NCBI GenBank assembly: GCA_036480375.1 | Contig: JAZGGI010000027.1 | Span: 1-63,533, forward strand | Direction of reading: 5' to 3' | Length of the DNA stretch: 63,533 nucleotides | Source of the DNA: Candidatus Zixiibacteriota bacterium | GTDB taxonomy: Bacteria > Zixibacteria > MSB-5A5 > GN15 > JAAZOE01 | In this document: piece after piece, positions 1-8,244 of the stretch | Layout: every line of letters begins with the position of its first letter | Numbering within the stretch: position 1 is the first letter of the stretch | Position numbers and translations under genes: made by a program | Notes under the pieces: model-generated | Told to the model about the DNA's origin: nothing | The model's database searches: none | Seen by the model: only the letters and a program-made list of their open reading frames with translations

Positions 1-1032
1 GGCAACATAACTATTCAATCCGAGGATTACAGCACAATACATTTTATTGAGAGTTCCCCTGACTATTACTATCAATCGCGGTATAATATAGATACGAGGG
101 TTGATTATATCCACCTGTTTGACGGCAACGGACTCTATTCCGATTTGATAGGGGGCCATAGCCAGGCGGCTGGTTATCCGGCTCTGGTTTGGGATTCCCT
201 GGCGACGGTTGATCATTCTTATCCATGGAGCCAGGTTTCGGGTATTCCCTGTCCTTCCTATTTTAATCTGATACCGGATATCGCTGGTTTAGAAGTATTG
301 TATACTTATGATTCACGAACGGATAATATTGAAACCGAAGGAATGCCTATAGCTTGGAAATCTCTCGGTGATGATTATCAGTATTTCTTCTTTGGCATGC
401 CGCTATCGTTTTTTGACCGGGCCACCGCAGCGACTGTTATACAGACGGCCGTATCGGAATTGTTAACGGCTGAGATTGTGGGTTCTACTTCAATCTTACC
501 GGAGAAGATAAATTCAGATGATTACGCTGATATAACGACGGCTCTATTGGGTGATTTAGCTCCGGGAAAGAGTGTCGAGGATATTGATATGAGTACGGTA
601 ACAGTTAACGGTGGTATTATTCCCTTATCAACGAGCATATTGATGGAACATCCCGATTATTTAGGAAGTGTTTTGCAATCGGATATTTCAACCGGGGATT
701 TTCTATTATCATACGGTCGCAGCAGTGACAGCAGCAATTTTGGTTATATAGTTTCATGGCAGTTTGCCGGTGAATCAGATATTCAGACAGTCTACGGGAC
801 GGTCACGATAGTCGGTCAGCCTTATGTGAGTGGTGATGCAAATGGTGACGGTGGAGTCGATGTTGGCGATGCCGTCTTTATAATAGATCATGTCTTCAAG
901 GGAGGTCCTGCGCCCGAACCTCTAATTGCCGGTGACACAAACTGTGATGGCCGGACTAATGTCGGCGACGCTGTATACATTGTTAACTATGTATTCAAAG
1001 GAGGGCCGGCACCGTATGCGGGGTGTGAGTAA
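1..1032 (+). CDS. Secreted surface protein with C-terminal dockerin, 5' end cut by window
   Basis: The frame is open from base 1, so the N-terminus lies outside the window; the first in-frame ATG (145) is internal. The visible part is about 343 residues. Its last 70 residues hold two calcium-loop repeats of dockerin type: GDANGDGGVDVGDAV followed by FKGGPAP, then GDTNCDGRTNVGDAV followed by FKGGPAP. Upstream, a segment containing LGDDYQYFFFGMPLSFFD matches the equivalent part of the protein at 35831-38683 (LGDDYQFVLLNFPLTLMD), so the two are paralogues. Dockerins normally bind cohesin modules; in this kind of bacterium they end many exported proteins. The protein ends GCE, leaving a Cys near the C-terminus. 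The next gene follows after 24 nt on the same strand. The role beyond an exported surface or extracellular protein is unknown. Confidence 0.85.
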   Translation, partial: GNITIQSEDYSTIHFIESSPDYYYQSRYNIDTRVDYIHLFDGNGLYSDLIGGHSQAAGYPALVWDSLATVDHSYPWSQVSGIPCPSYFNLIPDIAGLEVLYTYDSRTDNIETEGMPIAWKSLGDDYQYFFFGMPLSFFDRATAATVIQTAVSELLTAEIVGSTSILPEKINSDDYADITTALLGDLAPGKSVEDIDMSTVTVNGGIIPLSTSILMEHPDYLGSVLQSDISTGDFLLSYGRSSDSSNFGYIVSWQFAGESDIQTVYGTVTIVGQPYVSGDANGDGGVDVGDAVFIIDHVFKGGPAPEPLIAGDTNCDGRTNVGDAVYIVNYVFKGGPAPYAGCE

Positions 1033-1056
1033 AGTATATATATATGAGGGCCGGAA

Positions 1057-3606
1057 ATGAAAAAGTCTTTTGGACTTATTGCATTTGGGGGCGTAACGCT
1101 TTTAAGATTAGGCATCATATATATACTTATAATTCCAACTAATCCAGTAATAGCGGAGAATAATACCAGCAGCGAAGGTAATTTTGAATCAGCTATTGGT
1201 TTTCCTGATTTTGAGGATTTTGTATTTTGCCGCAATAATATCAGACTATCTTTGACAAACTTCGGAGTTCTGGGCGCTGCAAACAGGATGATGAACCACC
1301 GGAGCTGTGAATATCCAGCAAATTCATATATTGAATATATGGCACATACCAATTTATGGGTTGGAGGAATAATTGGCGACGATACGGTAGTCTCGACGAC
1401 AGGCGTTTATATGCCAGAGATACCCTTTATGACCACTGAATTTTGGCCTACTGGCTATATGACGAAGAGATCGAATATAAAAAGTGAACCGTACTATAGT
1501 AAGAATGCCGTTTCCGATCTTGATATAATTTGTACTTACACCGATACTCTATCAAACGCGATGCCTTTTTCTGCCCGCCCAGAAGATTTCTATGATGACC
1601 GACCGCATATTCCGCTATATTTATCTATAACTCAGAGTAGTTATGTCTGGAGTTACAATTACGCCGATGACTTTATAATTTTTGATTATGAAATGACCAA
1701 TGTTGGAGACGAACCAATTAAAGAAGTCTATATTGGATTTAAGGCCTATTGCCTCGCGGGGGATAAAGGAGCGATGCAAAGTGGAAAGAGTGCCTATGAT
1801 GAAATAATTGGTTTCAAAAATATTTCCGATCTGTGGTCTGAGCCATGTTTTCCTCCGGGTCAATTAGATTTGATGTGGTGGACCGATAACGATGGTGATC
1901 CCCTCCACAATACACGCTGGACGAATCAATCACCAAGAGCCGCCGCCAGCTTTAGTTTTTTGAGGAAACCCAAACCAGAACTAAACGTTAGTTTCAATTG
2001 GTATCAAGATAGCGAATATTGGAGTTGGAATTATGGCCCGCGATTGAGAAATTATTCTAAGGCTTTCCACCGAGGATTAGGCGCCCCGACTGGTGACCGC
2101 AATAAATATTATATGATTTCACATCATGAAGTCGATTATGATCAGATGTTTATGGCCCTCGATCATCAATATGATGGGTTTCTCCCGCCTCCAAGTTCAG
2201 GCTGGCTTTGGTACTTAGCATACGGCGCAGCGATAGAGGGGATAATATCAGTAGGACCGATAAATCTTGAACCGAATGAGACAACCCATTTTACCACAGC
2301 TTTGGTTTTCGGGGATGAGTTTCACGACAGACCCCACGACTTCTATACTAAGATGAATGCCTTTTATCCCAATGATTTTTATAACACCTTAAATTTCAAT
2401 AATCTTATTGAGAATGCTACCTGGGCGAGATTCACATTTGATAATCCAGGGATTGATACCGATGGAGACGGTTACGGCGGGGAATATATCTGGAAGTGCA
2501 ATTGCGATAGAGTTGACACCTGCTATGAAGTAGGCGAGCATCCTCCCGACACGACTCGTGAATGCTGTTATAAGAGATATTATACCGGCGATGGCGTTCC
2601 CGATTTTCGCACGGCCGCTCCCCCGCCTCCACCGGTTGTCAAAACGGTTCCCGACTATGGCAAAGTAACGGTTCGATGGAATGGTCAGGATTCGGAAGAA
2701 TATATCGATTTTATGACCCAGCAGAAAGGATTTGAAGGATACAAAGTATATTTCGGCGAGTTTAGCAGGGAGAGCGATTTTGTTCTGGTCAAGACCTATG
2801 ACCGGGATGATTTTAAGATGTATGAATTTGATAATTATTCCGGGAAATGGCGCGGCATCTATCTCGGAATAACTCGCGACAGTTTGTTAAGCCTCTATGG
2901 TGCGGACTTTGACCCGGAAAAATATTTTGACGAGCATCATGCCTTTTATGACGGTCACACCGATATATACATGTATTTTGAATTACAAAACTGGAACAAA
3001 TCCGATTTATCCGATCCGAATGGGATTGTCAAAGTTTATCCGAATGCTTCCCGTAACGATGCCAATGATACGACTACTGACGGCTATCTTCGTTTTTACG
3101 AATACGAATACACGATCGATAATTTGCAGCCATCGCGGGCTTATTATTTCAATGTGACGGCCTTCAATAAGGGCAATTTTAATCCTCGTGTGGGGGTTAT
3201 GGAATCATCGGTGACGGCCAATACCGTTCGCGATTTTGCTCTGCCTCCTTCGGAAGCGGTTACGCGCGAGGGTTTGAATGTGATGGTGTTTCCCAATCCA
3301 TATCGGATCGATGGCGGTTATGCCCGGGCGGGATATGAGAATCGCAATCGTCAGAAATCATCCGAGCGGTCGCGAGCAATTCATTTTGCCAATTTACCGC
3401 CTATTTGTTCGATCAGGATTTATACGATTGACGGCGATTTGGTGAGATATATCAAGCATTTTCATCCTGAAGGCGGGCCCGGCTCACAGGAAGAAACGTG
3501 GAATGTTATCAGCCGCAACACCCAGGCCATCACAACCGGGATATATATCTGGCATGTCCGCTCGGATATGGGCGAACAAACCGGAAAACTCGTCATTATG
3601 AAATAA
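1057..3606 (+). CDS. Large secreted protein with fibronectin-like region and T9SS-like C-terminal domain
   Basis: 849 residues. A hydrophobic N-terminal stretch (about residues 6-28, ending near VIAEN) is a likely export signal. Residues about 530-720 contain a fibronectin type III-like fold (PDYGKVTVRWNGQDSEEY and later YYFNVTAFNKGNF). The last 90 residues start with VMVFPNPYRIDGG and end GIYIWHVRSDMGEQTGKLVIMK-like strands; this VFPNP...G.Y.W...G...TGKLV.. layout is typical of type IX secretion or surface-sorting C-terminal domains. The central half resembles the protein at 35831-38683 (both have YVGSLWIGG or NLWVGGIIG, FNWW or FNWYQD, and a repeated YDEI/YDDF pattern), which suggests one family of paralogous surface proteins. 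It probably forms an operon with the preceding dockerin gene. Substrate and function are unknown. Confidence 0.85.
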   Translation: MKKSFGLIAFGGVTLLRLGIIYILIIPTNPVIAENNTSSEGNFESAIGFPDFEDFVFCRNNIRLSLTNFGVLGAANRMMNHRSCEYPANSYIEYMAHTNLWVGGIIGDDTVVSTTGVYMPEIPFMTTEFWPTGYMTKRSNIKSEPYYSKNAVSDLDIICTYTDTLSNAMPFSARPEDFYDDRPHIPLYLSITQSSYVWSYNYADDFIIFDYEMTNVGDEPIKEVYIGFKAYCLAGDKGAMQSGKSAYDEIIGFKNISDLWSEPCFPPGQLDLMWWTDNDGDPLHNTRWTNQSPRAAASFSFLRKPKPELNVSFNWYQDSEYWSWNYGPRLRNYSKAFHRGLGAPTGDRNKYYMISHHEVDYDQMFMALDHQYDGFLPPPSSGWLWYLAYGAAIEGIISVGPINLEPNETTHFTTALVFGDEFHDRPHDFYTKMNAFYPNDFYNTLNFNNLIENATWARFTFDNPGIDTDGDGYGGEYIWKCNCDRVDTCYEVGEHPPDTTRECCYKRYYTGDGVPDFRTAAPPPPPVVKTVPDYGKVTVRWNGQDSEEYIDFMTQQKGFEGYKVYFGEFSRESDFVLVKTYDRDDFKMYEFDNYSGKWRGIYLGITRDSLLSLYGADFDPEKYFDEHHAFYDGHTDIYMYFELQNWNKSDLSDPNGIVKVYPNASRNDANDTTTDGYLRFYEYEYTIDNLQPSRAYYFNVTAFNKGNFNPRVGVMESSVTANTVRDFALPPSEAVTREGLNVMVFPNPYRIDGGYARAGYENRNRQKSSERSRAIHFANLPPICSIRIYTIDGDLVRYIKHFHPEGGPGSQEETWNVISRNTQAITTGIYIWHVRSDMGEQTGKLVIMK

Positions 3607-3610
3607 CTAC

Positions 3611-3723
3611 CACGCAACTAAACTTGACCGTTTTCGTAAAAAAGATTGTAAATAATTTCTTGACAGGTTATACTTAATTATCCTGTTGGAAAGGGGAGGC
3701 ATTAGCTATGCGTGTGTTAGGTG
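3611..3723 (+). repeat. Left copy of 113-bp direct repeat flanking the insertion
   Basis: Matches 6279-6391 with five mismatches in 113 positions (my count), in the same orientation and 2,668 bp apart. The right copy is the native leader, Shine-Dalgarno sequence and first codons of the gene at 6376. Similarity stops abruptly on both sides: after GGTG the left copy reads ATAATTTAC and the right TTATTCTGG. It is too long for an ordinary transposon target duplication. Confidence 0.9.
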
Positions 3724-3797
3724 ATAATTTACAAATAACAGATCGCCACTTCGTTCCCATTTTCACGGAACTCCTCGCGATGACTGATTTTATGTAA
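3708..3797 (+). pseudogene. Truncated duplicate of the 5' end of the gene at 6376
   Basis: The left direct repeat carries the same GGGGAGG ribosome-binding site and the first five codons (MRVLG) of the gene at 6376. The frame then runs into unrelated sequence and stops after 29 codons. It is best read as a gene fragment left by the duplication or insertion. It may still be transcribed, since the upstream leader is also duplicated. Confidence 0.6.
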
Positions 3798-3805
3798 AAA
3801 TAAAA

Positions 3806-3893
3806 AGTTATCCACAAACGCATTTTTGAAAATTCCTCGTATATGAATGTGTCTGTGTAAGTTACAGCGAATTGGGTTCGTTTTGTCCTTTTT
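3806..3893. repeat. 88-bp dispersed repeat, copy A
   Basis: Begins AGTTATCCACA and ends GAATTGGGTTCG plus TTTTGTCCTTTTT. A related copy of the same length lies at 24174-24261, with a near-identical last 25 bp and a diverged middle. It is non-coding; conceptual translation on the other strand gives KTNPI-like peptides that are not real proteins. Confidence 0.7.
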
Positions 3894-4026
3894 AGTACTT
3901 TCGTAAAAGGTTCCTTTGCCATTGATCACAAACACTCAACCATAAACCATTCCATTCAATAATGCAGTTGTTTTCAGTAATTGCGATGGATTTGATGTGA
4001 ATTTGCGAATGGTCTATGCGATTTTT

Positions 4027-4051
4027 CCCACAGCAAGACTGTGGGCCACCC
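4027..4051. repeat. Hairpin repeat with TGGGCCACC flank, copy A
   Basis: Perfect stem CCCACAG / CTGTGGG with a 5-nt loop, overlapping the constant motif TGGGCCACC. The same motif (or its complement GGTGGCCCA) borders different hairpins at 24576-24620 and 52057-52126, so the flank is conserved while the stem sequence changes. There is no U-tract, so it is not an obvious terminator. Confidence 0.55.
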
Positions 4052-4064
4052 TGGCAATTGTTAA

Positions 4065-5621
4065 TTATTTGATTTTTGAAAACCATTCAAGGATGTGCCA
4101 AAATTCCTTATCCTGAACTTCAGTATTATTTACAGCTATTTTTGAAAGTCCTTTTAAAAACTCAAATAAGATTTCATCATGACTAACTCCATGAACGAAA
4201 CACTTCCCTTGAGCAATGTCAGTTGCATCAAACAAAAATTCAAATAATTTCTTATCTTTATCTCTTATTAATACACACCATAGGAACCGGGGCATGTTTT
4301 TAAGCAATAATTCTTTTTTTGCCTTATTATTGATATGTGTATCGTTTCGTATTTCAGATTTGAAATCATTGATGGTGGTCAAGTAGATATCCCATTCAAA
4401 ATGCTGTGGAAACGGTAATTTTAAGGTTTTTATAATACTTCCAATGAAAATATCGAATCCAAGAATTATGTTTCTTATATGGTCGTATCTAATCCTAATT
4501 TTTGGATATAATGGAATTAATAAAAAATGGGGGACCGCTCTAATACTGCCAAAACCCAACGATGTTGACAAGGAATTATAATTACTATTCTCGTAAGATA
4601 TTATTTTATTGTCAAGTTCAACTCGTGCGAACGGACCAACTTGATCATCGTGGACATATAGCTTATCTATTTGGGAAGATTTTAGAAGAATTTTAGTCGG
4701 TCCATATGGAACGCATTCTTTTGTTCCCAGACTAAATCCGGTTACGGCCATGGCATGATTAGCAATATATTTAGGGGGAGATGAATTTGATTGCTCAAAT
4801 AATGATACTCTCAGTAAAAGTGGAATACCCGCTTTCAAGTAGGCATATACTGCACCCTGCAAATTTGCATATTGTTGAGCGTCTATGTGATCAGCCTCCA
4901 AACCAAGCTGGCGCACAGCAAAAATTTCCTGCCTTCCGGTCAATCCTCTGCTTGGTAAAGAACCGGGCGCATTTTCATCTGGAAACTTGGTCGCTATTTG
5001 TGTTATTTCTACGGGTGATGGAATTGGGTGTTGAAATAACTTTCCAGTACCCTGAAACAACGACCATAAGGCACTTGTTGCACAGGCAGCAGCACCTTGA
5101 TCCTGCTCTTGAAAAGCAAGTGTTTTATTGACTGTTAAATTAATTCCGAATAAACTGACGGGATATTCCCTTAATATGGGAAAGTGCCTTCGTCCATTAT
5201 TTGGTCCATATGTTACTAAACATGTTCTTCCAATAAATGTCTTTGGTAGCTTTTTAACCACAATAAATCCAAGGTATGATTCATTGAAATTTAATGCTTT
5301 TTTTTCTTTGCTTCGATTTATCAAAATCGTGCCAAAAAATTGTGGGGAAAATTCTAACTTAAAAAAATGTAACCTGGTACATAATCTCTCATATTGGTCA
5401 AAACAACGGGAATAAAAACCAGCATAATCTTCCATGAAATCTCTGTCAATATAGTCATTTTCCACAACAATAGTTTTGGCATTAAGGTTGGAAAAATAAT
5501 GCCTAAAATATAGGGAATGAAGTTTTGTATTAACAGTTGAAGGTAATGCACCTGATTTTATAGATAGTAATTGTTTTAATTTGTCTATTGTGTAAGGATA
5601 AATCTCATAAGGTTTTTTCAT
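4065..5621 (-). CDS. Papain-like cysteine-peptidase-like protein of unknown family
   Basis: 518 residues, no signal peptide and no clear membrane segment, so probably cytoplasmic. A papain or C39-like active site can be read: QEQDQGAAACATSALWS (residues 171-187) gives a Gln/Asp and nucleophile Cys180, ANHAMAVTGFSLG places His289, and VHDDQVGPFAR supplies acidic residues at 325-326. Residues 1-165 form an unassigned N-terminal domain containing YLGFIVVKKLPKTFIGRTCL; residues 350-518 include MPRFLWCVL and LFEFLFDATDIAQGK. I do not recognise a named family, and proteolysis is inferred from motif order only. The gene starts 5 nt after the stop of a 58-aa ORF, suggesting one transcript. It is more AT-rich than its neighbours and sits inside a direct-repeat-bounded insertion, which suggests acquisition. 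Confidence 0.75.
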   Translation of the reverse strand: MKKPYEIYPYTIDKLKQLLSIKSGALPSTVNTKLHSLYFRHYFSNLNAKTIVVENDYIDRDFMEDYAGFYSRCFDQYERLCTRLHFFKLEFSPQFFGTILINRSKEKKALNFNESYLGFIVVKKLPKTFIGRTCLVTYGPNNGRRHFPILREYPVSLFGINLTVNKTLAFQEQDQGAAACATSALWSLFQGTGKLFQHPIPSPVEITQIATKFPDENAPGSLPSRGLTGRQEIFAVRQLGLEADHIDAQQYANLQGAVYAYLKAGIPLLLRVSLFEQSNSSPPKYIANHAMAVTGFSLGTKECVPYGPTKILLKSSQIDKLYVHDDQVGPFARVELDNKIISYENSNYNSLSTSLGFGSIRAVPHFLLIPLYPKIRIRYDHIRNIILGFDIFIGSIIKTLKLPFPQHFEWDIYLTTINDFKSEIRNDTHINNKAKKELLLKNMPRFLWCVLIRDKDKKLFEFLFDATDIAQGKCFVHGVSHDEILFEFLKGLSKIAVNNTEVQDKEFWHILEWFSKIK

Positions 5622-5626
5622 GTGAA

Positions 5627-5803
5627 TTATAATGTGGCTGGTTCATCTAACAGCTTGGGGTCAACTTGAGCTTCTTTTTTCAATTTTTCAATAGTCTCTA
5701 CAATTTTTTTATCTGTTTTCTTGAGAGACTTCTTCCATTCAGGAGATTTCATCAAGGCAATTACTTTCTTATTCACCATTTCGATGGTTTTTTCCTGTGT
5801 CAT
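5627..5803 (-). CDS. 58-aa charged protein upstream of the peptidase-like gene
   Basis: Starts ATG with a good Shine-Dalgarno sequence (AGGAG, about 6 nt upstream). The product begins MTQEKTIEMVNKKVIALM, continues through KSPEWKKSLKKTDKKIV, and ends DPKLLDEPATL. It is strongly charged, Lys-rich and predicted mostly helical, with no membrane segment. Its stop lies 5 nt before the start of the 518-aa gene, so the two are very likely co-transcribed. It could be a peptide substrate, an inhibitor or antitoxin-like partner of the peptidase-like protein; the sequence does not decide. I recognise no family. Confidence 0.7.
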   Translation of the reverse strand: MTQEKTIEMVNKKVIALMKSPEWKKSLKKTDKKIVETIEKLKKEAQVDPKLLDEPATL

Positions 5804-6375
5804 AATAGTCTCCTAAAAGAATTCAGCAATTTTTATTTAATCCGCCAATCTCGTATTTAACAACGAAAATCAATTAAAAATGTTCACTGTTTTATTATCG
5901 GAAATCAAAGAAGCTTTTTTAGTCATAAAAAAACTACTCATTTTTGTGTAAGTTAACGGCTATCTTTTGCCATAGGCAAAAGATAGCCGTTAAACTTTAA
6001 AAGTCAATAAAAATAATATCACATTTTCATAAGACTGTTAACACCCAAACTATATACCCAAAAAAATGTGCTCAATTCGAATATTGCTGAAAAGAAGGGG
6101 TATATAAATTATTGAGACTGTTTCGGTGAAGGTGTGGACACCTGCGCGGCACAGGCGAAGGCCTGTTTTCATGCGGCGCATCCGGCATAAGCCGGACTCT
6201 TCGCAATGACTTTTAATTACCTTTTCAACAGTCCTTTACGGGAAGGTATTTTTTATTATGATTTCTGAACAAAGCAAGCACGCAACTAAACCTGGCCGTT
6301 TTCGTAAAAAAGATTGTAAATAATTTCTTGACAGGTTATACTTAATTGTCCTGTTGGAAAGGGGAGGCATTAGTC
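5804..6375. other. Intergenic stretch, right end of insertion
   Basis: AT-rich spacer containing the presumed promoter of the two-gene unit reading leftwards, a 19-bp perfect hairpin (5953-5993), a fragment of the dispersed AGGCGAAGGCCTGTTTTC repeat (about 6153-6170) followed by palindromic GC-rich bases, and the right 113-bp direct repeat from 6279. No further gene seen. Confidence 0.65.
5953..5993. repeat. Perfect 19-bp inverted repeat with 3-nt loop
   Basis: The arm TTAACGGCTATCTTTTGCC is followed by ATA and its exact reverse complement. Pairing can continue outward with one bulged base. There is no U-tract on either strand immediately after the stem, so it is not a typical intrinsic terminator. 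It lies about 150 nt upstream of the 58-aa gene and could be an operator, a transcript-stabilising hairpin or an element end. Confidence 0.8.
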
Positions 6376-6391
6376 ATGCGTGTGTTAGGTG
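6279..6391 (+). repeat. Right copy of 113-bp direct repeat
   Basis: Partner of 3611-3723. This copy is continuous with an intact gene: it contains TTGACA (6328-6333), the GGGGAGG ribosome-binding site and the start of the small membrane protein at 6376. It is therefore probably the original locus. Confidence 0.9.
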
Positions 6392-6627
6392 TTATTCTGG
6401 TTACATTCGGAATCCTTTTTATTCTCGGCGCCGGTGGATTTGAAGTAATCGGCGGGATAATAGGCGCCGTAGTCGGATTAATCGCGGGAGTTTTTGGTCT
6501 TGTGGTGGGATTAATCGGCGGCGCTATCGGACTTATCGTCGGTCTGGGAGCGACATTAATTGTATTGGCAATTCCGATATTAATAATCGGCCTGATAATT
6601 ACGGCCGCGGTTCATATTTTTGCCTGA
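6376..6627 (+). CDS. Small glycine-rich membrane protein
   Basis: 83 residues, starting at ATG 6376 behind a strong GGGGAGG site 8 nt upstream; a longer frame from a TTG at 6346 is less likely because it would begin upstream of this site. The sequence is almost wholly hydrophobic with regularly spaced glycines (GGIIGAVVGLIAG, GLVVGLIGGAIGLIVGLG), a glycine-zipper pattern suited to close packing of two or three membrane helices. No charged or catalytic residues suggest a reaction. Its 5' end is duplicated at 3611-3797. Function unknown; a structural or stress-related inner-membrane peptide is possible. Confidence 0.75.
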   Translation: MRVLGVILVTFGILFILGAGGFEVIGGIIGAVVGLIAGVFGLVVGLIGGAIGLIVGLGATLIVLAIPILIIGLIITAAVHIFA

Positions 6628-6734
6628 CCTTACCCTATTCATATATTTAAGCAATAACTCCCCGGCGGGATCGCGCGTATGAATAATTCATATGTCTATT
6701 TCAAATGTTGGTGATTTTTAAGAAAGGACAAAAA

Positions 6735-7685
6735 ATGTCTAAGAAAATCAACCGCAGGTCATTCATAAAAAAGAGTACGGCAATAGGCGCAGCTACCGCA
6801 ATCGGGGGGGCAACCTTTTCGCAACTGATTGACGGGGCAATCAATCAAGCCCGGGCCGATGAAAAATCGGACATTTGCAGTATAATCGGGAAAAACTATT
6901 TTGACAATACTCTTACTGCCATTGAGCAAATCGGGGGAATCGGTCAGTTTGTAACCGAAGGCGCAAAGGTGGGATTACTTGTAAACGCTGTTCGTGGCCA
7001 CCCGGGGACGGATGTACATCCCGACGTATTGTTGGCAGTTTTATTCCTATGCCACCAGGCCGGCGCCGGAGAACTAAAGCTCCTAAAAGACCTGTCGGAT
7101 AACTATTGGAGCAATAGCTCCCGAGCCAAAGAACATGATAAAATCATTTCATCGTTGAAAATCGCCGACAACTTCATCAAAGTCGAAAACCCCAAAGGTA
7201 TTTCTTTAAAAGAAGTACACGTTCAAAAAGATCTCCTTGAATGTGACGCTTTTATAAATATAAGCCTCGCCAAGAATCATATCGGGACTATGCATACCGG
7301 CGTACTTAAGAATTTCATGGGCGCCTGCCCTCACAATCCCACCAACAGATTCTGTCATTTTGGCTCCGATACTGAAACAGAAGAATGGTATGCTAACTGC
7401 GAATTTCTATCCCAGTGTATTGCCGACATGAATCTTGTCAGAAAACCTGATTTGTGCGTTAACGATTCCATTGAATTTTTGACTACCAATGGACCCTTCG
7501 GCCCGGGAGAAATTGGCCGCAAAGACGCGATTACGGTCGGAACCGATCCGGTCGCGGTGGATGCCTACAGCGTCCGCTACCTTGGCTTAAAACCGAAAGA
7601 TGTAATCATGATCGGAATGGCGGCTGACCATGGAATCGGTACGGATGATTTGAAATCGCTCAATATCAAGGAAATCACGGCCTAA
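6735..7685 (+). CDS. Tat-exported DUF362 family protein
   Basis: 316 residues from ATG 6735, preceded by AAAGGA; a frame from 6705 would add ten residues before the signal and is unlikely. The N-terminus MSKKINRRSFIKKSTAIGAA carries a twin-arginine motif (RRSFIKK) and a hydrophobic region, so export in folded form is expected. The body fits DUF362: an early EGAKVGLLVNAVRG, a middle DAFINISLAKNHIGTMHTGV with LKNFMGAC, and a late TVGTDPVAVDAYSVRYLG. Family members are often linked to iron-sulfur or redox proteins, but this copy has no ferredoxin CxxC cluster. It is followed 5 nt later by a lipoprotein gene with which it probably forms an operon. Confidence 0.85.
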   Translation: MSKKINRRSFIKKSTAIGAATAIGGATFSQLIDGAINQARADEKSDICSIIGKNYFDNTLTAIEQIGGIGQFVTEGAKVGLLVNAVRGHPGTDVHPDVLLAVLFLCHQAGAGELKLLKDLSDNYWSNSSRAKEHDKIISSLKIADNFIKVENPKGISLKEVHVQKDLLECDAFINISLAKNHIGTMHTGVLKNFMGACPHNPTNRFCHFGSDTETEEWYANCEFLSQCIADMNLVRKPDLCVNDSIEFLTTNGPFGPGEIGRKDAITVGTDPVAVDAYSVRYLGLKPKDVIMIGMAADHGIGTDDLKSLNIKEITA

Positions 7686-7690
7686 ACTTT

Positions 7691-8200
7691 ATGATATTTA
7701 TGCGCTCAGGCATCGCTCTTATTATAGCAGGTTTGCTCATTCTATTCGCATGCGGTGAACCGCCGCAGGATGATACAATAAAAGTATTACCTTTAAATAA
7801 TCTTCCTTCGGGCTGGACTGCAGCAGACACTGTCCGGACGTTTGTCGGCGAGGATCTTTTCATACTGATTAACGGAGGGGCGGAAATTTATCATGAGTAC
7901 GGCTTCGATCGCGTCTATGCGCAGGAGTTTGATTTTAACGGGAGTCGAGCAGTCACTGTTGAAGTATTTCAAATGAACAATGGTGAAGCTGCCAACGGAA
8001 TATATAATTATAAAGTCGGCGATAAAGAACCGAATATCGAGATCGGGGGTGAGGCCCGTTTAGATCAATACTATTTGAATTTTCGCAAAGAACGATATCT
8101 AATTACTCTGATTGGGTTCAGTGATGAACCGGAAATTATCGACGGCATTATCGAATTGGCAAAACTTATAAATGATAATATTCAGATTGACTCACAATAA
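7691..8200 (+). CDS. Lipoprotein, DUF6599-like
   Basis: 169 residues. A short hydrophobic leader ends in LILFACGEP, a lipobox with the modified Cys at residue 21, so a lipid-anchored periplasmic protein is expected. The start could be ATG 7691 or ATG 7700; neither changes the lipobox. The domain contains DLFILINGGAEIYHEYGFDRV and VTVEVFQMNNGEAANGIYNY, features I associate with DUF6599 proteins, which often sit beside DUF362 genes, as here (5-nt gap). The biochemical role is unknown. Confidence 0.7.
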   Translation: MIFMRSGIALIIAGLLILFACGEPPQDDTIKVLPLNNLPSGWTAADTVRTFVGEDLFILINGGAEIYHEYGFDRVYAQEFDFNGSRAVTVEVFQMNNGEAANGIYNYKVGDKEPNIEIGGEARLDQYYLNFRKERYLITLIGFSDEPEIIDGIIELAKLINDNIQIDSQ

Positions 8201-8244
8201 TATTGATTCTTGACTATTAACTACTAATTGTCCTTAATTCCTGT

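Larger units (their letters stand above)
3607..4064. other. Intergenic stretch, left end of insertion
   Basis: This AT-rich spacer holds the left 113-bp direct repeat, a decayed 29-codon reading frame, an 88-bp dispersed repeat (3806-3893) and a hairpin next to the motif TGGGCCACC (4027-4051). I see no intact gene on either strand; short reading frames here coincide with the repeats. Confidence 0.7.

Noticed and set aside
145-147. ATG 145 as the start of the first gene
   Set aside because: The reading frame is open to base 1 with the same protein style, so the gene continues beyond the window edge.
3674-4086. Several 60-80 codon minus-strand frames
   Set aside because: They coincide with dispersed repeats (KTNPI-type peptides) rather than genes.
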